Shown: positions 39,455 to 47,798 of the stretch, piece by piece
Layout: the number at the start of each line of letters is the position of its first letter
Position numbering within the stretch: the stretch's first letter is position 1
NCBI RefSeq assembly: GCF_017571465.1
Contig: NZ_JAGETV010000003.1
Span: 62,001-126,000 of the forward strand
From: Thiomicrorhabdus marina
GTDB taxonomy: Bacteria > Pseudomonadota > Gammaproteobacteria > Thiomicrospirales > Thiomicrospiraceae
Length of the DNA stretch: 64,000 nucleotides
Direction: 5' to 3'
Position numbers and translations under genes: made by a program
Notes under the pieces: model-generated
Database searches by the model: none
What the model saw: the letters and a program-made list of their open reading frames with translations, nothing else
What the model was told of the DNA's origin: nothing

Positions 39455-39994
39455 TTAATGGTGTTCCTGCAAAATCTCCCAATGCACTTCGCACTCGCCT
39501 TTAGCGGTAGCAATATAGGCCGAGTTACCGCTAATCGTGACCGAGAAATCCATGGTGCGTTCTAGCATGGCCGAAAAGGCTTGGATTTCACTCCAATCAA
39601 AACGATAGAAGTCGGCCGCTAATTGCCCGAATTGCATTATCCCTTGCTCCCACCAAACATCGGACTTGGTATTGAAGCTATAGACTTTCACCTGTCGCCC
39701 TTTTCGCGCCGCTTTCTTTATTCGATCCACTGCCGGTTCGCCAACATCAATCCACAAGGCGATTTGCTCATCTAACGTGGTGACCGAAATCGCCGGTTCG
39801 TCCGAATCACTCAACCCGGCTCCGAACTGCAAACGCTCTTGGGCATTGATGCAGTAAGCTAACAAACGAACCATCATCCGTTCATCATTTTCCGATGGAT
39901 GTTTGGCAACCGTTAAGTTCAAGGCATCAAAGTGCGAACGATTTAAATCGGATAACGAAATTTTAAATTTATAGACAGTTGGTTTTAGCGCCAC
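39455..39994 (-). CDS. yaeQ: YaeQ family protein
   Basis: A 179-residue cytosolic protein of the YaeQ family, which has a nuclease-like PD-(D/E)XK fold of undefined function. The start MALKPTVYKFKISLSDLNR, the MMVRLLAYCINA block and the WIDVGEPAVDRIKKAARKG segment are characteristic. It is convergent with the MacB permease (5-nt gap) and stands alone. Confidence 0.9.
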   Translation of the reverse strand: MALKPTVYKFKISLSDLNRSHFDALNLTVAKHPSENDERMMVRLLAYCINAQERLQFGAGLSDSDEPAISVTTLDEQIALWIDVGEPAVDRIKKAARKGRQVKVYSFNTKSDVWWEQGIMQFGQLAADFYRFDWSEIQAFSAMLERTMDFSVTISGNSAYIATAKGECEVHWEILQEHH

Positions 39995-40110
39995 CGGAAT
40001 CCCTTTTCAAGGTTGAAAAAACAGGCGCACATCATGCCATAAAAAACGCGTCAAGTATGCCCAACTCGCTCTGTTAGAATGTCACTTTGCTCAAGATTTT
40101 CTATGCTCGG

Positions 40111-40848
40111 ATGAAAACATCAACAACGCTTTCTTTGTCTCTATACCGTTTTATCTGGGTGTGGCTAACCTTAACGCTTTGCCTCTGGCTCGGCTGGCAT
40201 CTTTTGGCACAGTTCAATTTTCTGTACCCGCTTTGGCATGACTACGCGAGTATAGGCGCAAATATCGATCACTACAGTCCATTAAACAAATTTCGACATG
40301 AGTTTGCCTTAACCGACCGAGAAACCCGTTTTGCGATGTTTGCCGGCATTGTCGAAGCGATTCATCAACATGGGCAAGGTTTACAAGATTTAACCTATCC
40401 AACCTCGAAAGGCATGGTACCGCTATTAAGATCGCCTGAGATCATCCATCTGCAAGATGTTGCCAATTTAATTGATTTATTAAACAAGTTAGCACTCTGG
40501 TTATGGGCAGTATGGCTGGTGGTCAGTTACTTAATCGTTACTCACAGCAAGACAACTTTTATTAACACCAAGAATAGCCTGCTGAACTTGATTATCGGCT
40601 TGGGTGTCGCGATAGCCGTTGTGCTGATAATCGGTGCCAAAAAGGTGTTTTACCAAATGCATATCTGGATTTTTCCGGACGACCATCAATGGTTCTTCTA
40701 TTACCAAGAATCGCTGATGTCAACTATGATGAAAGCACCGGACTTGTTTGCTTGGATTGCAGCAAGCCTATTGTTAACGGCATTAATACTGTATCTTGCC
40801 GTACACTGGATAATGAATTATTTCACAAAGCAGGCACAACACGAATGA
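40111..40848 (+). CDS. DUF1461-like integral membrane protein
   Basis: A 245-residue membrane protein with about four helices (near residues 8-28, 135-155, 165-185 and 212-235) and a periplasmic loop between the first two. The loop block PLNKFRHEFALTDRETR and the FYQMHIWIFPDDHQWFFYY segment resemble DUF1461 (TIGR01906) proteins. The reading frame opens at TTG 40087, but the ATG at 40111 is the first standard start in frame. Its stop overlaps the next start (ATGA), suggesting coupled translation with the small protein that follows. Function unknown. Confidence 0.7.
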   Translation: MKTSTTLSLSLYRFIWVWLTLTLCLWLGWHLLAQFNFLYPLWHDYASIGANIDHYSPLNKFRHEFALTDRETRFAMFAGIVEAIHQHGQGLQDLTYPTSKGMVPLLRSPEIIHLQDVANLIDLLNKLALWLWAVWLVVSYLIVTHSKTTFINTKNSLLNLIIGLGVAIAVVLIIGAKKVFYQMHIWIFPDDHQWFFYYQESLMSTMMKAPDLFAWIAASLLLTALILYLAVHWIMNYFTKQAQHE

Positions 40849-41009
40849 GTTTATTGAATGCAATTTTCCGGCTTTTCGGTTACGAATGGGTTCGTGACGA
40901 AACACCTTATGAACGGATAGAAGATGATCCTATCTCCGACGAAGGTTGGGACGATTTATATGAACATTCACCACGCTATAGACTTCGTAAGATTCAACCC
41001 GAGCAATAA
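40845..41009 (+). CDS. Small acidic protein, 54 residues
   Basis: MSLLNAIFRLFGYEWVRDET begins a 54-residue acidic protein with an amphipathic N-terminus and a charged C-terminus (SPRYRLRKIQPEQ). The ATG overlaps the stop of the preceding membrane-protein gene by four bases. The overlap and protein-like composition argue that it is real. No family recognised. Confidence 0.55.
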   Translation: MSLLNAIFRLFGYEWVRDETPYERIEDDPISDEGWDDLYEHSPRYRLRKIQPEQ

Positions 41010-41072
41010 AGTGTAGCAACAATTACACTTTTTGCTACCATAGTCACTTCATTTACTAAATTGGAGTGAAGC

Positions 41073-41312
41073 ATGATACATCCTCGCCACCAGCATATCG
41101 TTGTTGCATTTTTCATGGCGCTATTCATGTCTTTTTTAATGTCCGGCGTCATCAGTGCTTTAAACGTAGGCATTCCGGAAAACTTTTTAATGATTTGGTT
41201 CCATGCTTGGTGGACCGCTTTTATTATCGCCTTTCCATCAGTGTTATTTGTTGCGCCAATCGTACGCAGAATAAGCAACCGGTTGATTCGTAAAATTGAG
41301 CATCACCAATAA
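41073..41312 (+). CDS. DUF2798 small membrane protein
   Basis: A 79-residue protein with two membrane helices (VVAFFMALFMSFLMSGVISA and WTAFIIAFPSVLFVAPIV) and a short basic tail, matching the DUF2798 pattern. A good GGAG site lies 8 nt before the ATG. It stands alone. Function unknown. Confidence 0.75.
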   Translation: MIHPRHQHIVVAFFMALFMSFLMSGVISALNVGIPENFLMIWFHAWWTAFIIAFPSVLFVAPIVRRISNRLIRKIEHHQ

Positions 41313-41382
41313 AATTAAGCTTTATTCCTGTGATAATTCCAGTAATCTAGCTATTAACTTGATTAAACGATAGCGAACACCT

Positions 41383-41679
41383 ATGAAACAACTGTTACGA
41401 AAACTCGCCTCCCCTCTTTTTACCGCACTTGAAAACGCCGAAGGTGAATATGAATACAGCCGGTCACACCGCACTGTTCTGTATGTCATGGGTCTGCTCT
41501 TTTTACTACTGTCCGGCATCGGTTTATATTTTTCGATTTCCATTAACCAACTAGCAGGACTGTTTCCTGTCATTCTATTTGCCGGCATCGGTTTAATCTG
41601 TCTGATTGTGGCATTTGCTGGCAGTGATAAAGCGGTTGCGAAAATCTGGCGTAATCGGAATGAAACCTTCTCAAAATAG
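41383..41679 (+). CDS. Small membrane protein, 98 residues
   Basis: Begins MKQLLRKLASPLFTALENAE, then two membrane helices (YVMGLLFLLLSGIGLYFSI and LFPVILFAGIGLICLIVAFA) separated by a short loop, and a basic C-terminus. No family recognised. The ribosome-binding site is weak, but the composition is clearly that of a membrane protein. Confidence 0.6.
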   Translation: MKQLLRKLASPLFTALENAEGEYEYSRSHRTVLYVMGLLFLLLSGIGLYFSISINQLAGLFPVILFAGIGLICLIVAFAGSDKAVAKIWRNRNETFSK

Positions 41680-41795
41680 GGCAACACAATGACTTTCTTG
41701 ATGTGAGTTGAGTATGCGTCTTCTTACTTAGAAAAGTTAACGCTAAGTGCTTGACGCCTTACAATAACTACCCTAATTTTAATAGGTCATTTATC

Positions 41796-41987
41796 TAAGG
41801 AGACACAGAACAAGTCCCCCATTGACTTCAGCGAGGATTTGCAAGCCTCGCCCTTAGAGGCTTTGAATAATTTAGCTGCGCTGTGTTGCTTGTTTTTGTC
41901 AGGTCTAGACATGACTGCAAACAACCGCCTTGTTCAGCCAAATTGTTCTGTGCCTGAAGTCATTTGGACTTATTCTGTGTCTCCTTA
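41796..41987. repeat. 192-bp REPIN/MITE-like inverted-repeat element
   Basis: Long imperfect terminal inverted repeats (36 nt at 41796-41831, 34 nt at 41954-41987) begin with TAAGGAGACACAGAA and end with its complement. The roughly 120-bp interior can form two hairpins, one with GCGAGG/CCTCGC (41831-41836 with 41846-41851), the other around 41890-41924 with TTGTTT/AAACAA arms. There is no ORF. The GGGGACTTGTTCTG-type core is like REP sequences of Y1-transposase families. It fills the gap before the histidine-phosphatase gene. Confidence 0.75.
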
Positions 41988-42010
41988 ATTACGCCAAATA
42001 AGGGGAAGGC

Positions 42011-42670
42011 ATGAATTTTCATACCAAAATCAACCATTTTGCTTACTTCTGGTTATTAGTACTCGCAGGTTGGTTATTGGCTTTTTCTGCACACTGTGCC
42101 GACAAAGAAACCGAATTCAACGAAAAAATTGTTACTCCCGAGTTAATTCAGCAACTACAAACCGGTGGATTTGTTATCTATATGCGCCACGGCAATACCG
42201 ATAACAGCCGTCCGGATCAAGCCCCAAAAGTCGATTTAAACGACTGCTCAACCCAGCGAGTTCTCGACCAAAAAGGGGTTGCAGTCACTAAACGTGTCGG
42301 CAACTATGTACGCGCAGCGCGAATTCCAATCGGCGATGTTTTTGCCAGCCCGATGTGTCGTGCCAAAAACTCTGCTGAAAATGCTTTTGGCCACTACCAG
42401 CTGGATAATAAATTGATGTATACAGGCACCATGACCTCGGCAGAGAAAAAACCGGTCATCGCTAATACCCGCCGCCTTATCTCTGAGCCACAGCCTCTCG
42501 GCACTAACCGAGTTCTCGTTGCGCATGCCCCGAATATGATGGACTTAATCAATTATTTCCCCGAAGAAGCAACTCTGGTGATCTTTAAACCGCAAGGGAA
42601 TAGCCAGTTTGAATATTTAGGCAGTATCCGTCCAGGAGATTGGCCAGCTTTATTAGAACAGCTAAAGTAA
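42011..42670 (+). CDS. Exported histidine-phosphatase family protein
   Basis: A 219-residue periplasmic protein with a signal peptide (FAYFWLLVLAGWLLAFSAHC, cleavage near Ala-Asp). The histidine phosphatase fold is shown by the RHG motif in VIYMRHGNTDNS, SPMCRAKNSAENAFG with the second Arg, and VLVAHAPNMMDL with the second catalytic His. Periplasmic members hydrolyse phosphate esters, but the substrate is unknown. A lipobox is not met (SAHC). The next gene starts 15 nt later. Confidence 0.83.
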   Translation: MNFHTKINHFAYFWLLVLAGWLLAFSAHCADKETEFNEKIVTPELIQQLQTGGFVIYMRHGNTDNSRPDQAPKVDLNDCSTQRVLDQKGVAVTKRVGNYVRAARIPIGDVFASPMCRAKNSAENAFGHYQLDNKLMYTGTMTSAEKKPVIANTRRLISEPQPLGTNRVLVAHAPNMMDLINYFPEEATLVIFKPQGNSQFEYLGSIRPGDWPALLEQLK

Positions 42671-42685
42671 AGAGCTTAACTGACA

Positions 42686-44839
42686 ATGATGCGTTTAAGA
42701 CTCTCCACTTTATTGCTCTTTCTATTTCCAGCGCTGACGGTGCTGGTGTTGGTTAGCCTATTTAACACTTTCATGCTGAACCAAATTTCCAGCTCTCAAG
42801 CCGCTAATGAGAGAGCCATTAAACAGATTGTCTTCGACCTACATAACACCATGTTGTTTATCGAGGAAGTCGGCACCCAATACAACAATCTGAACGAGCT
42901 GTTAATTACCACGGACAAGCAACAACTTACACAAGCGCAAGCCTATCGCATTCAATCACGTATGGTCGATGACCTAGCCAAAGTTGAAAGCGAAATGGAT
43001 TCACTGCAAAGGCGCCTGAGTAGATTGCAACTACCCGGTTTCAACATCGATGAATGGCATCAAAAGTTTGATGACTTCAAGAACTTTGCCGTTATGGCAT
43101 CCGACATCGTCGTGATTGATGCCAATACCGCTCGAACTTATATTCACTCGGCACAAAAAGCGTATTTTCAGTTCGTGACGCAGTCCAATAAACTCTCGAA
43201 TACTTTATCGGTATATTCCGATTATATGTTCGTGCAAATTCAAGATGATTTTAAACAGTCTCTCAATACCGTCTACTTTTGGGGGGCCGCCAGTTTGCTT
43301 ATTGCGCTATTGGTGGCAATTTTGTCTGCTTTGCGACTATCTGGCTACTTACGAACCATTATGACCTCATTACGCAGCTTGGCCTCCTACCGGGATGATA
43401 TTCCTCGCCTCGGCGAATTACGCATCATGCTAAAAAGTACCCGCGGTGAACTACACCAATTGGCGAATGCAGTCCTTAAATTCAAGCGCACTCTAGAACT
43501 GAATAAAGAGGAAGAACAACAGATTTTCCAACTGGCGTTTTATGATGAATTAACAAAATTGCCGAATATGCAGATGTTAAAAAAAGAGCTGCAAAATCAC
43601 CTTATCAAAGCCAAACGGAATCGCAGCAAAGGCATACTGATAAAACTCAATATCAACGGTTTCAAGGTTTTCAATAATGCCCTAGGCTACGACTTCGGCG
43701 ATCAATTGCTAATGGCGGTTGCTAAACGTCTTCAGCATTGCACCTTAGAGAACAATCTGATTTTCCGCGGCAGTTCAGACGAGTTCTTTATTCTTATCGA
43801 ACCAATCGATAAAGTTGATACTCAATTAGTGCAGAATACCTCTGCTTTTGGCGAAACGATACAGCATTTGTTCAGTGCGCCTTTGAACATTCAAAACGAG
43901 CAAATCACCGTTACCCTGAGCCAAGGAATTGTCTGTTTCCCTGACAACACTGAAAGCAGTCAAGAGGTGATTCGTAATGCAATGATTGCCATGCATAACG
44001 CTAAGGCTCTCGGCAATAACCGCTATGTTGTTTATAACGAAGCCTTATCGGAAGCGGTCACCGAGCAGTTTACCCTTCTAAAAGATCTTGAATCGGCATT
44101 AGAAAATGACGAGCTAACCTTCTATCTGCAATCGCAAGTACATTCAAACAACACGATTCCGCGAGCAGAGGCATTGATTCGCTGGAACCACCCAACACGC
44201 GGCTGGATTCGTCCTGACATTTTTATCGGCTTAGCAGAACAACAATCCAATTTGATTATCACTCTTGATAAATGGATGCTGACCCAAGTCTGCAACTTCA
44301 TCAGCGAACAAGCCAAACACGGCATCGACATGCGTATTTCCATTAATATATCCGGCCATCACTTCGCCCATCCTCATTTTTTGAATCATGTGCAACAGGT
44401 GTTCAAAAAAACCGGCGTCAATCCACAGCAAGTCACATTAGAGTTAACCGAAAGTGTTTTCTTAAATGACTTTGTCGACGTCATCAATAAGATGAAACAT
44501 CTAAAGGCACTCGGCGCGCATTTCTCGATTGATGATTTCGGCACCGGTTATTCGTCGTTGAACTATCTGAAACGCTTGCCGGTTAATGAAATCAAGGTTG
44601 ATCAAACCTTTGTCCGTAATATCACCAGCAATAAAGAAGATTGGACACTGGTAAAAGCGGTATTCGAAATGGCACAAACCTTTAACCTTGAAGTGGTCGT
44701 CGAGGGCGTGGAAACCAAAGAACAGGAAGCGGTTATCCAGCAGTTCGGCTCAGCGATTATTCAAGGCTATCTGTACGCCAAACCGATTCCACATCAAGAA
44801 TGGCTAGAGAATCTGCCATCGCAACACTCGACAATTTAA
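42686..44839 (+). CDS. Membrane GGDEF-EAL protein, probable c-di-GMP phosphodiesterase
   Basis: A 717-residue protein with two membrane helices (residues about 5-27 and 195-215) framing a helical periplasmic sensor region, then a GGDEF domain and an EAL domain. The GGDEF site is degenerate, RGSSDEF (S363-S364-D365), so cyclase activity is unlikely. The EAL domain is complete: EAL with Glu495, SINIS, LELTES, IDDFGTGYSS, IKVDQTF and VEGVET. Net function is predicted to be c-di-GMP hydrolysis, with the degenerate domain possibly a GTP sensor. Its stop codon overlaps the stop of the convergent gene. Confidence 0.88.
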   Translation: MMRLRLSTLLLFLFPALTVLVLVSLFNTFMLNQISSSQAANERAIKQIVFDLHNTMLFIEEVGTQYNNLNELLITTDKQQLTQAQAYRIQSRMVDDLAKVESEMDSLQRRLSRLQLPGFNIDEWHQKFDDFKNFAVMASDIVVIDANTARTYIHSAQKAYFQFVTQSNKLSNTLSVYSDYMFVQIQDDFKQSLNTVYFWGAASLLIALLVAILSALRLSGYLRTIMTSLRSLASYRDDIPRLGELRIMLKSTRGELHQLANAVLKFKRTLELNKEEEQQIFQLAFYDELTKLPNMQMLKKELQNHLIKAKRNRSKGILIKLNINGFKVFNNALGYDFGDQLLMAVAKRLQHCTLENNLIFRGSSDEFFILIEPIDKVDTQLVQNTSAFGETIQHLFSAPLNIQNEQITVTLSQGIVCFPDNTESSQEVIRNAMIAMHNAKALGNNRYVVYNEALSEAVTEQFTLLKDLESALENDELTFYLQSQVHSNNTIPRAEALIRWNHPTRGWIRPDIFIGLAEQQSNLIITLDKWMLTQVCNFISEQAKHGIDMRISINISGHHFAHPHFLNHVQQVFKKTGVNPQQVTLELTESVFLNDFVDVINKMKHLKALGAHFSIDDFGTGYSSLNYLKRLPVNEIKVDQTFVRNITSNKEDWTLVKAVFEMAQTFNLEVVVEGVETKEQEAVIQQFGSAIIQGYLYAKPIPHQEWLENLPSQHSTI

Positions 44840-45732
44840 GCTGCTTGAAAATCGGTATCGTAACGTCGCAATAATGAAATAAAGCGCTGATCGTCCTGCA
44901 AATTGACTAGATGCGGGTCTTGGAAAATCGTTTCGGCATTCCCTTCCGCACCGTCCAACGACTTACTCAAAAACTGCACCGCCTTGTCTAACGCCCCCAG
45001 AATCGCGTAAGCGCTCGCCAATTGATAGTTGGCATGACTGTTTTCCGAATTCAAACGCAATGCCTGATTACATAGTGAAATGGCCCAGTGCGGCTCGTCC
45101 ATATCCAAGACAACATCGGCTTTATAGGTCATGGCTTCAACATTTTCCGGATCCCGCTCTAGAATCTGGTCGTAGATTTCAACCTTATTGCTGAGAACTT
45201 GTTCCTGCCCAGCCTTCAACCATAGACTGTAGATGTCTTGATGTTGAGAAATCTTTTTCTGGGCACTGGTTATACCTCGGGATTTGCGATTCAGTTCTTC
45301 TTCCAATTTAGCCAAACGGCCTTCATACTCGGTCACCACCTCGTCAATTTTGGTATTGGCAAGCACATGCACTTTATCTTTCACGTCGCGAATCGAATTC
45401 CAACCGACCAACACCAATACCGAACTAACCCCGGCAATCAAATAGAAAAAGTAGGTAATGGTATCGGTTGCATAGCTGACCGCTCGGGTGGTCGCCGCCA
45501 ATTCACGGTTGGTGATTTCCTTGGTCACTTCAACATGCAAATCATTCATATCCGTGCGCAATTGCTTTAATTCGTCCATCACATAGCGCTCGACAAACGG
45601 GTTATACAACGGCTCTTGCAAATTCTCGACCTCTTGCGTTTCTTTGGTATGCATCTGTGCCGCTTGCGCCCATGGCATCAACATCAATAGCATTAGTGAA
45701 AGTGTTATTTTTAGACTACAAATCGTTTTCAT
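44836..45732 (-). CDS. TPR-containing inner-membrane protein
   Basis: A 298-residue protein with a signal peptide (LSLMLLMLMPWAQA), one membrane helix near residues 92-114 (YFFYLIAGVSSVLVLVGW), a coiled-coil segment rich in Lys and Glu (about 120-160) and C-terminal tetratricopeptide repeats (AISLCNQALRLNSENSHANY, LASAYAILGALDKAVQFLSK). No named family recognised. It probably acts as a membrane-anchored scaffold. Convergent with the GGDEF-EAL gene, the two stops overlapping in TTAA. Confidence 0.75.
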   Translation of the reverse strand: MKTICSLKITLSLMLLMLMPWAQAAQMHTKETQEVENLQEPLYNPFVERYVMDELKQLRTDMNDLHVEVTKEITNRELAATTRAVSYATDTITYFFYLIAGVSSVLVLVGWNSIRDVKDKVHVLANTKIDEVVTEYEGRLAKLEEELNRKSRGITSAQKKISQHQDIYSLWLKAGQEQVLSNKVEIYDQILERDPENVEAMTYKADVVLDMDEPHWAISLCNQALRLNSENSHANYQLASAYAILGALDKAVQFLSKSLDGAEGNAETIFQDPHLVNLQDDQRFISLLRRYDTDFQAA

Positions 45733-45869
45733 CCAATCAATTCCGGTTAATTGCTAAGTAATATCACCAATTAACCCTAACATAGACGCACAAGAAATTC
45801 AGGGAAGCTCCAAACAAGTCACGCCGGAAATCCGCTAAAATAGCGGCAAATTTTATTTTTGGAGAAGCT

Positions 45870-46394
45870 ATGAAACGCGTCGAACATTTATTTGAAGGCT
45901 TGCTGTTCGCTAGCCGTTGGCTAATGGCGCCAGTCTATTTTGGTTTAGTTATCGCTATGGTTATTTTGCTGTTTAAATTCGGCAAAGAGCTGCTGGATTT
46001 AGCCCTTAGCCTTGGCGAGGCGACCAGCGGTAATATCATTATCGGTGTGCTGACTTTAGTCGACGTAGCTTTGATTATGAACCTGCTGATTATCATTATC
46101 TTCAGTGGCTATGAGAACTTTGTCTCGAAAATGGACTTAGCCAACCACGAAGACCGTCCGGAATGGATGGGACATATCGGCTTTACCGATCTGAAAATTA
46201 AAGTTATCGGCTCAATTGTCGCCATTTCCGGTATCGAACTGCTGAAAGCCTTTATGAATGTCGATCAGTACACCGATAAACACTTGGCTTGGTTAATCGG
46301 TCTGCATATCACTTTCGTGTTCTCGGGTGTAATGTACGCCTTGATGGATCGTCTAGGCCACTCGCCGAGCAAAGGCAAAGATGACACGCACTAA
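45870..46394 (+). CDS. UPF0114 family membrane protein (YqhA-like)
   Basis: A 174-residue integral membrane protein of UPF0114/TIGR00645. It has about four helices and the family blocks LFASRWLMAPVYFGL, DVALIMNLLIIIIFSGYENF and GSIVAISGIELLKAFM. GGAG lies before the ATG. The RNase gene starts inside its last 14 nt, so the two are translationally coupled. Function of the family is unknown. Confidence 0.88.
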   Translation: MKRVEHLFEGLLFASRWLMAPVYFGLVIAMVILLFKFGKELLDLALSLGEATSGNIIIGVLTLVDVALIMNLLIIIIFSGYENFVSKMDLANHEDRPEWMGHIGFTDLKIKVIGSIVAISGIELLKAFMNVDQYTDKHLAWLIGLHITFVFSGVMYALMDRLGHSPSKGKDDTH

Positions 46395-47061
46395 TCGTCC
46401 GACCGGAAAGCTTGCCACGCAAGCTTTACTGCTTTTTGTCTTCGGCTTATTCGCCTTTCAAGCCAATGCCAAATGCACAATAGACGAACACTGGTTAAAC
46501 CTCGATTACGATCATCAGATCGATTACCAGAATGCCGATGTTGCAACCGATTTCTTTCTGCTGACCTTTTCCAATTCACAGAAATTCTGTCAATACATGG
46601 AACGCAAAGGTCAAACTGATAAAGTCAAATTCCAGTGCCAATCGCCGAACCAATTCGGCTGGGTGGTGCATGGTTTATGGGGCGAATCTAAGTCAGCTTA
46701 TATCCGCGGTGATAACCAAGGCCATCCGCGTTTTTGTCGCGGCAACCTACCCAAGTTGAATTTACAAACCATAAAGCCTTATCTGTGCATGAGCCCGGGC
46801 ACGCGTTTACTGCAAGGCGAGTGGGAAAAACACGGCGCTTGCGACTTCCCAAGTGCCACGGCTTACTTTGCCAAAACGCAAGAACTATATCAGCGTTTCC
46901 AGATGCCGCCGGTTGAGTTTAAAGCAAAAAAAGCCATGCTATGGATGAAGAAAAACCACCCGCAATTGAAAGATAAATGGATGCACCTAACCAAACATGA
47001 ATTCGGCATCTGTTTCAATAAGCAATTCAATGTGATGTCTTGTCCGAAACAAAGACGATAA
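46381..47061 (+). CDS. Periplasmic ribonuclease T2 (RNase I-like)
   Basis: A 226-residue secreted RNase T2. The signal peptide (QALLLFVFGLFAFQANA) is cleaved before KCTIDE. CAS I is WVVHGLWGE and CAS II is EWEKHGACDF, both with the catalytic His; Lys and Glu of the second site are present. Multiple Cys residues fit disulfides in the periplasm. Such enzymes degrade RNA non-specifically to 2',3'-cyclic nucleotides. The start overlaps the UPF0114 gene by 14 nt. Confidence 0.92.
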   Translation: MTRTNRPTGKLATQALLLFVFGLFAFQANAKCTIDEHWLNLDYDHQIDYQNADVATDFFLLTFSNSQKFCQYMERKGQTDKVKFQCQSPNQFGWVVHGLWGESKSAYIRGDNQGHPRFCRGNLPKLNLQTIKPYLCMSPGTRLLQGEWEKHGACDFPSATAYFAKTQELYQRFQMPPVEFKAKKAMLWMKKNHPQLKDKWMHLTKHEFGICFNKQFNVMSCPKQRR

Positions 47062-47078
47062 ATGCTTAAAAAGACACG

Positions 47079-47555
47079 ATGAACTGGCAACTTTCTCCAT
47101 CCGAAAACCCGACAGCACTATGGCGCTTACAGAGAAATTCACAATGGATTGAGTTTATTGATTCAGTCGATAATCTTCCAAATGTTCGCTACCAAACTGT
47201 ATTGATCGATTTAGCAAAATGGGATCAATACTGGCAACAAGACCGTTGTAATTTTGTGCCTGCTGATCTATCCGATTTTCCTACCGAATGTTGTGCGAGC
47301 AATTCTGACTATGTAGCGGAAATCGCCATGCATCAACAAAAAATCAAGCGCTGGAAAACTGAACTCGCTTCCGGTTCAGGAAAAGTACCTGCCGTGTGTT
47401 TTTGTGAAACAACCGTTAACGGTTTACTACGAATTCGCCAAGGCCGACACCGCATCGTCTATCTAAGACAACTCGGCATACCGGCGTTCGCTGCCGCTAT
47501 CCCCATAGCACTTTTGCAAGACTTTACTGAACAACAGCTTGTTTTTAACCACTAA
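47079..47555 (+). CDS. Hypothetical protein with ParB-like GRHR motif
   Basis: A 158-residue soluble protein. The C-terminal part, GLLRIRQGRHRIVYLRQLGI, resembles the GxHR-box of ParB/sulfiredoxin-fold domains. An upstream Cys-rich patch (ECCASN, VCFCETT) is notable. No strict family assignment can be made. It lies 17 nt after the RNase gene in the same direction. Confidence 0.6.
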   Translation: MNWQLSPSENPTALWRLQRNSQWIEFIDSVDNLPNVRYQTVLIDLAKWDQYWQQDRCNFVPADLSDFPTECCASNSDYVAEIAMHQQKIKRWKTELASGSGKVPAVCFCETTVNGLLRIRQGRHRIVYLRQLGIPAFAAAIPIALLQDFTEQQLVFNH

Positions 47556-47668
47556 GCCATCAAAAACTTCACTTTTGACACTGTTTTACACAACCCTAGC
47601 CCAAACCCCCTTCAGCTCTGACTTTGCACATCCTTGCCTGAAAAAAATTCACATTTCCTTCACAAATA

Positions 47669-47708
47669 ATTAGTAAAACTAATCCATAGATTCATTGAAT
47701 CTATGGAT
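47669..47708. promoter_or_regulatory. Two adjacent perfect inverted repeats upstream of the sulfur-transport cluster
   Basis: ATTAGT/ACTAAT (47669-47674 with 47678-47683, 3-nt spacer) abuts a 13-bp perfect inverted repeat (47682-47694 with 47696-47708, single central base). They lie about 90 bp before the ATG of the membrane protein gene. Lack of a T tract argues against a terminator and for an operator or RNA hairpin. The cognate regulator is unknown. Confidence 0.5.
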
Positions 47709-47798
47709 ATAAGCCTGTATATTTCACCAAACAATAAATATAAGAATTTAATAATATTCTAATTCTGGTGCAACCGGTAATCAAAAGGAGACTTTACA

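Noticed and set aside
44836-44839. Overlap of two genes
   Set aside because: Only the stop codons overlap in a TTAA palindrome between convergent genes; this is an economical arrangement without further meaning.
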